From Theobroma cacao (Eukaryota; Streptophyta; Magnoliopsida; Malvales; Malvaceae): DNA of 64,000 bases. Shown in pieces: positions 61,689 through 64,000 of the stretch. A program made the translations under genes and the position numbers. The notes under the pieces are model-generated. The model made no database searches and was not told the DNA's origin. It saw nothing but the letters and a program-made list of their open reading frames with translations. The stretch lies in NCBI RefSeq assembly GCF_000208745.1, contig NC_030853.1:31636628-31700627 (forward strand), read 5' to 3'. Position 1 is the stretch's first letter, and the number at the start of each line of letters is the position of its first letter.

Positions 61689-64000
61689 CTACCGGTTATA
61701 ATTGACTTGGACTGGAATTTGTAGTGCATTATCTCCCACCACAATATTATGCAAACCAGACGCCAAAAGCTTATAGCCAGAGACATCAACAATGTTCAAG
61801 CTTTGACAAGCATTAAGCCCAAAGTTCACCTTCTTGCTCTCTTTTGCTTTTAAATCAACCCTTTCAAATCCAACTAGCTGCTTGATATGAGTTCCATTGA
61901 TTTCTTTTGGAGGAACTGAGTACACCATCACAACATCACTTCCATCTTTTTGTCCTATATTCTGTACTGTGACGTCAAACGCAATCTCATCCTTGCATGC
62001 TAAATCATCAATCGAAACTGAAGGACAATCTTGTTGATAATTTTCATCCAAATAAGTTAAGTTATGACAGTGTTGGAGTCTGTTCAATGTTATGTTGATT
62101 GACATTTCTTCAAATTTATGCTCATATGTGAAGTTTGTATAACTTAATCCATAACCAAAAGGATAAACTGTTGAGCCATTGAAGAACTTGTACGTTCTCC
62201 CAGGATAGTCACCAACTGGCCTTAAAGCCATGGATGTCATTGGCAGTTTATCAACATAGTTAGCCTCGTACCATGTAAGTGGCAACCTTCCTCCTGATTA
62301 AAGAAAATATATACACGATAGATATAAGTAAAAAAATTAAGCATAGATATGAGTACAAAAATAAGATGATGATTATAGTTTAATTTTAAAATGTTAGACC
62401 TAATAATAAAAAAAAATTGAAAATTACCAGGATTGTAATTTCCGAAAGCAACATCAGCAATAGCACGACCACCTTGTTCACCAGGATATCCAGCCCATAT
62501 AATGGATTTGATTTTGGGGTTGATTTTAGCAAAAGAAATGTCGACGACAGTGGCAGACATGATGACAAGAATAACTGGACCTTTCGAAGCTTCAGCAACT
62601 TCAGTGACTAGCTGAGTTTGATAACCAGGAAGGAGAAGATCTTTTCGATCAATCCATTCGGCCTCTAGGTCTAAATTTAACCCTACAAAAAGTAAAGTAG
62701 CATCCGCTTGTTTTGAGGCATTGACAGCAGAGTTTATCATGCTATCATTCTGGCATTTCATTTCAGCACATCCCATTTCATAAGTCACTTGTCCAAATGC
62801 AGAGAAGCCCTCAAGTGGAGAAATGAACTTGCATGGAATACCTATACGCATATTGAAAAGTGTAAATAAATATCTTTAGTTATTAATAACTAATAAGTAT
62901 GAAAAAGAGTTGCTAAAATTCGATCTGGTTACAACCTGCATAATTCCCAATCATTGCATCAGTCGCATTGGCATGTGGCCCGATGAGTGCTAGGGATTTA
63001 ATCTCTGTAGCGTCTAATGGCAAAGTTTCATTATCATTCTTGAGAAGCACAATCCCTTGTCTAGCTGCTTCGGCTGCCAATTCAATGTTTTCTTCTGAAC
63101 ATATGTCCTTTTTGCCAAGTGATGCCAACGCCGGAATTCCATCAAAAAACCCTAGTCTCATGAGTACTACATAAAGATAGTTGAGTGACTTATCCATATC
63201 AGCCTCTCTAACTTTCCCTTGACTCACTGCGCTTGGAAGATACTTGTAGGAATCTCCACAGTCCAAATCCATACCTAATCCATAATTAAATATTTTAATT
63301 AGCCAAGTCTATTTTACTTATATCTCTAATAATTGCATGCACTAAACTTAAGTGATAGGGATACAAGCCTGCTTTAAGCACTTGAGCTGAAGCATCTTCC
63401 CATGTGTCATCAAGCCATTTATGACTTTTCACGATTTCTGCAATGGAGTCACAATCTGCTACTACATATCTGAAAACAAAAATATCATGATGAAAGATTA
63501 ATTTTATGAAAATAAAGTCAAACATATGTTTAAGTTATTGAAATAAGTTTCATTGAATATATACCCATGCAAATTCCAGTCTTCTCTAACTAATTTTTTC
63601 AAAAGATAAGAATCAGCACAAGTTGGAATGCCATTGACACGATTAAAAGAACACATAACACTGCTAACATCGCCATCTTTGACACACATCTCAAAAGGTC
63701 TATTAAAAGTCTCCACCATATCTTGTTCAGCCACCTTCATAAAAAAATTACAATTAATCAATAAAAATTTTAAAAATTAAGATTAATATAAATAATTATT
63801 TTTAGAATAAAAATATACATATAACAAATGAAAGACACTACCTTTGCATCAAAATGAAGTCGATCGAGACCAAGATAATTTTCAACATCATAAGCAGCGA
63901 AATGCTTACAACATGCAGAAACTTTGAGAGGTCTAGAATTTGGATCACTAGTGTTGTCTTGTCCTTCAATATCTTGCAACCCTCTTACGTAGTTAACCGC
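61689..64000 (-). CDS. BXL: Glycoside hydrolase family 3 beta-D-xylosidase/arabinofuranosidase (partial, C-terminal part)
   Basis: The minus-strand gene runs off the window at 64000, so the signal peptide and first part of the barrel are missing. Exons seen: 64000-63842 ([18 protein letters not shown]); about 63737-63556 ([33 protein letters not shown]); about 63471-63369 ([13 protein letters not shown], the second Asp of ADCD in the usual nucleophile position); 63274 to about 62934; about 62840-62430 ([20 protein letters not shown]); and about 62290-61689 ([13 protein letters not shown], fibronectin-III-like end). Plant BXL enzymes are secreted and trim xylose or arabinose from wall polymers. 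The sequence recalls BXL5 (At3g19620), but I cannot be sure of the paralogue. The intron 63275-63368 appears to be GC-AG. Confidence 0.9.

Noticed and set aside
1..64000. CRISPR arrays, operons, prophage or bacterial mobile elements
   Set aside because: The window is plant nuclear DNA with intron-rich genes; no regularly spaced repeats or bacterial gene organisation were seen.

Overview
This is a piece of a flowering-plant nuclear genome, most likely a eudicot and probably a rosid. All the large genes are intron-rich with GT-AG junctions, the intergenic DNA is AT-rich, and the gene content is plant-specific (PMEI, phragmoplast kinesin-12, CAMTA, wall-binding GUB_WAK protein, GFS12). From memory of the Arabidopsis map, the order importin-like / GUB_WAK protein / POK1 / methyltransferase / MATH protein matches the run At3g17340-At3g17350-At3g17360-At3g17365-At3g17380, so most of the window looks like one conserved block with CAMTA, GFS12, PAC4 and beta-xylosidase genes placed in it. 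I did not identify the species.

Layout. 0.4-1.5 kb: a pectin-methylesterase/invertase-inhibitor gene (-) and a broken second copy. 1.5-4.2 kb: a FEY-type short-chain dehydrogenase (-). 5.0-12.2 kb: an importin-beta family transport receptor (-). 12.5-15.4 kb: a tRNA-Ala relic, an AT-rich MITE and a dead 1-Cys peroxiredoxin gene whose first exon holds a hAT-like MITE. 15.7 kb: an intact tRNA-Gly(TCC) (-). 16.6-17.6 kb: a secreted GUB_WAK_bind protein (+). 18.9-31.3 kb: POK-type kinesin-12 (+), convergent with a CAMTA transcription factor at 32.0-37.8 kb (-). 40.2-42.6 kb: a METTL13-like methyltransferase (-). 47.7-55.2 kb: GFS12 (kinase-like + BEACH + WD40, +). 55.5-56.5 kb: proteasome assembly chaperone 4 (+). 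57.7-59.1 kb: a double-MATH protein (+). 61.7-64.0 kb: the C-terminal part of a GH3 beta-xylosidase (-), cut by the window edge.

The genes are independent transcription units. Shared themes are cell-wall metabolism (PMEI, GUB_WAK, GH3), cytokinesis (kinesin), nuclear import, calcium signalling (CAMTA) and proteostasis/vacuolar traffic (PAC4, GFS12).

The most unusual structure is around GFS12. Degraded copies of its upstream region, its first exon, a middle exon/intron piece, the tail of the MATH gene and the 3' flank of the GH3 gene occur at 43-46 kb and 59.6-60.5 kb. They are in the same orientation and, where several occur together, in the same relative order as the intact genes. This suggests old tandem duplication of a GFS12-to-GH3 block followed by heavy deletion. 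I found no wholly new system. The best leads are this duplication mosaic, the kinase-like domain of GFS12 split by a BEACH domain, the MITE-killed peroxiredoxin, two apparent GC-AG introns, and a nearly pure poly(T) insertion with a perfect 14-bp target-site duplication inside a kinesin intron. Exon boundaries were read by eye, and intergenic calls are weaker than gene calls.
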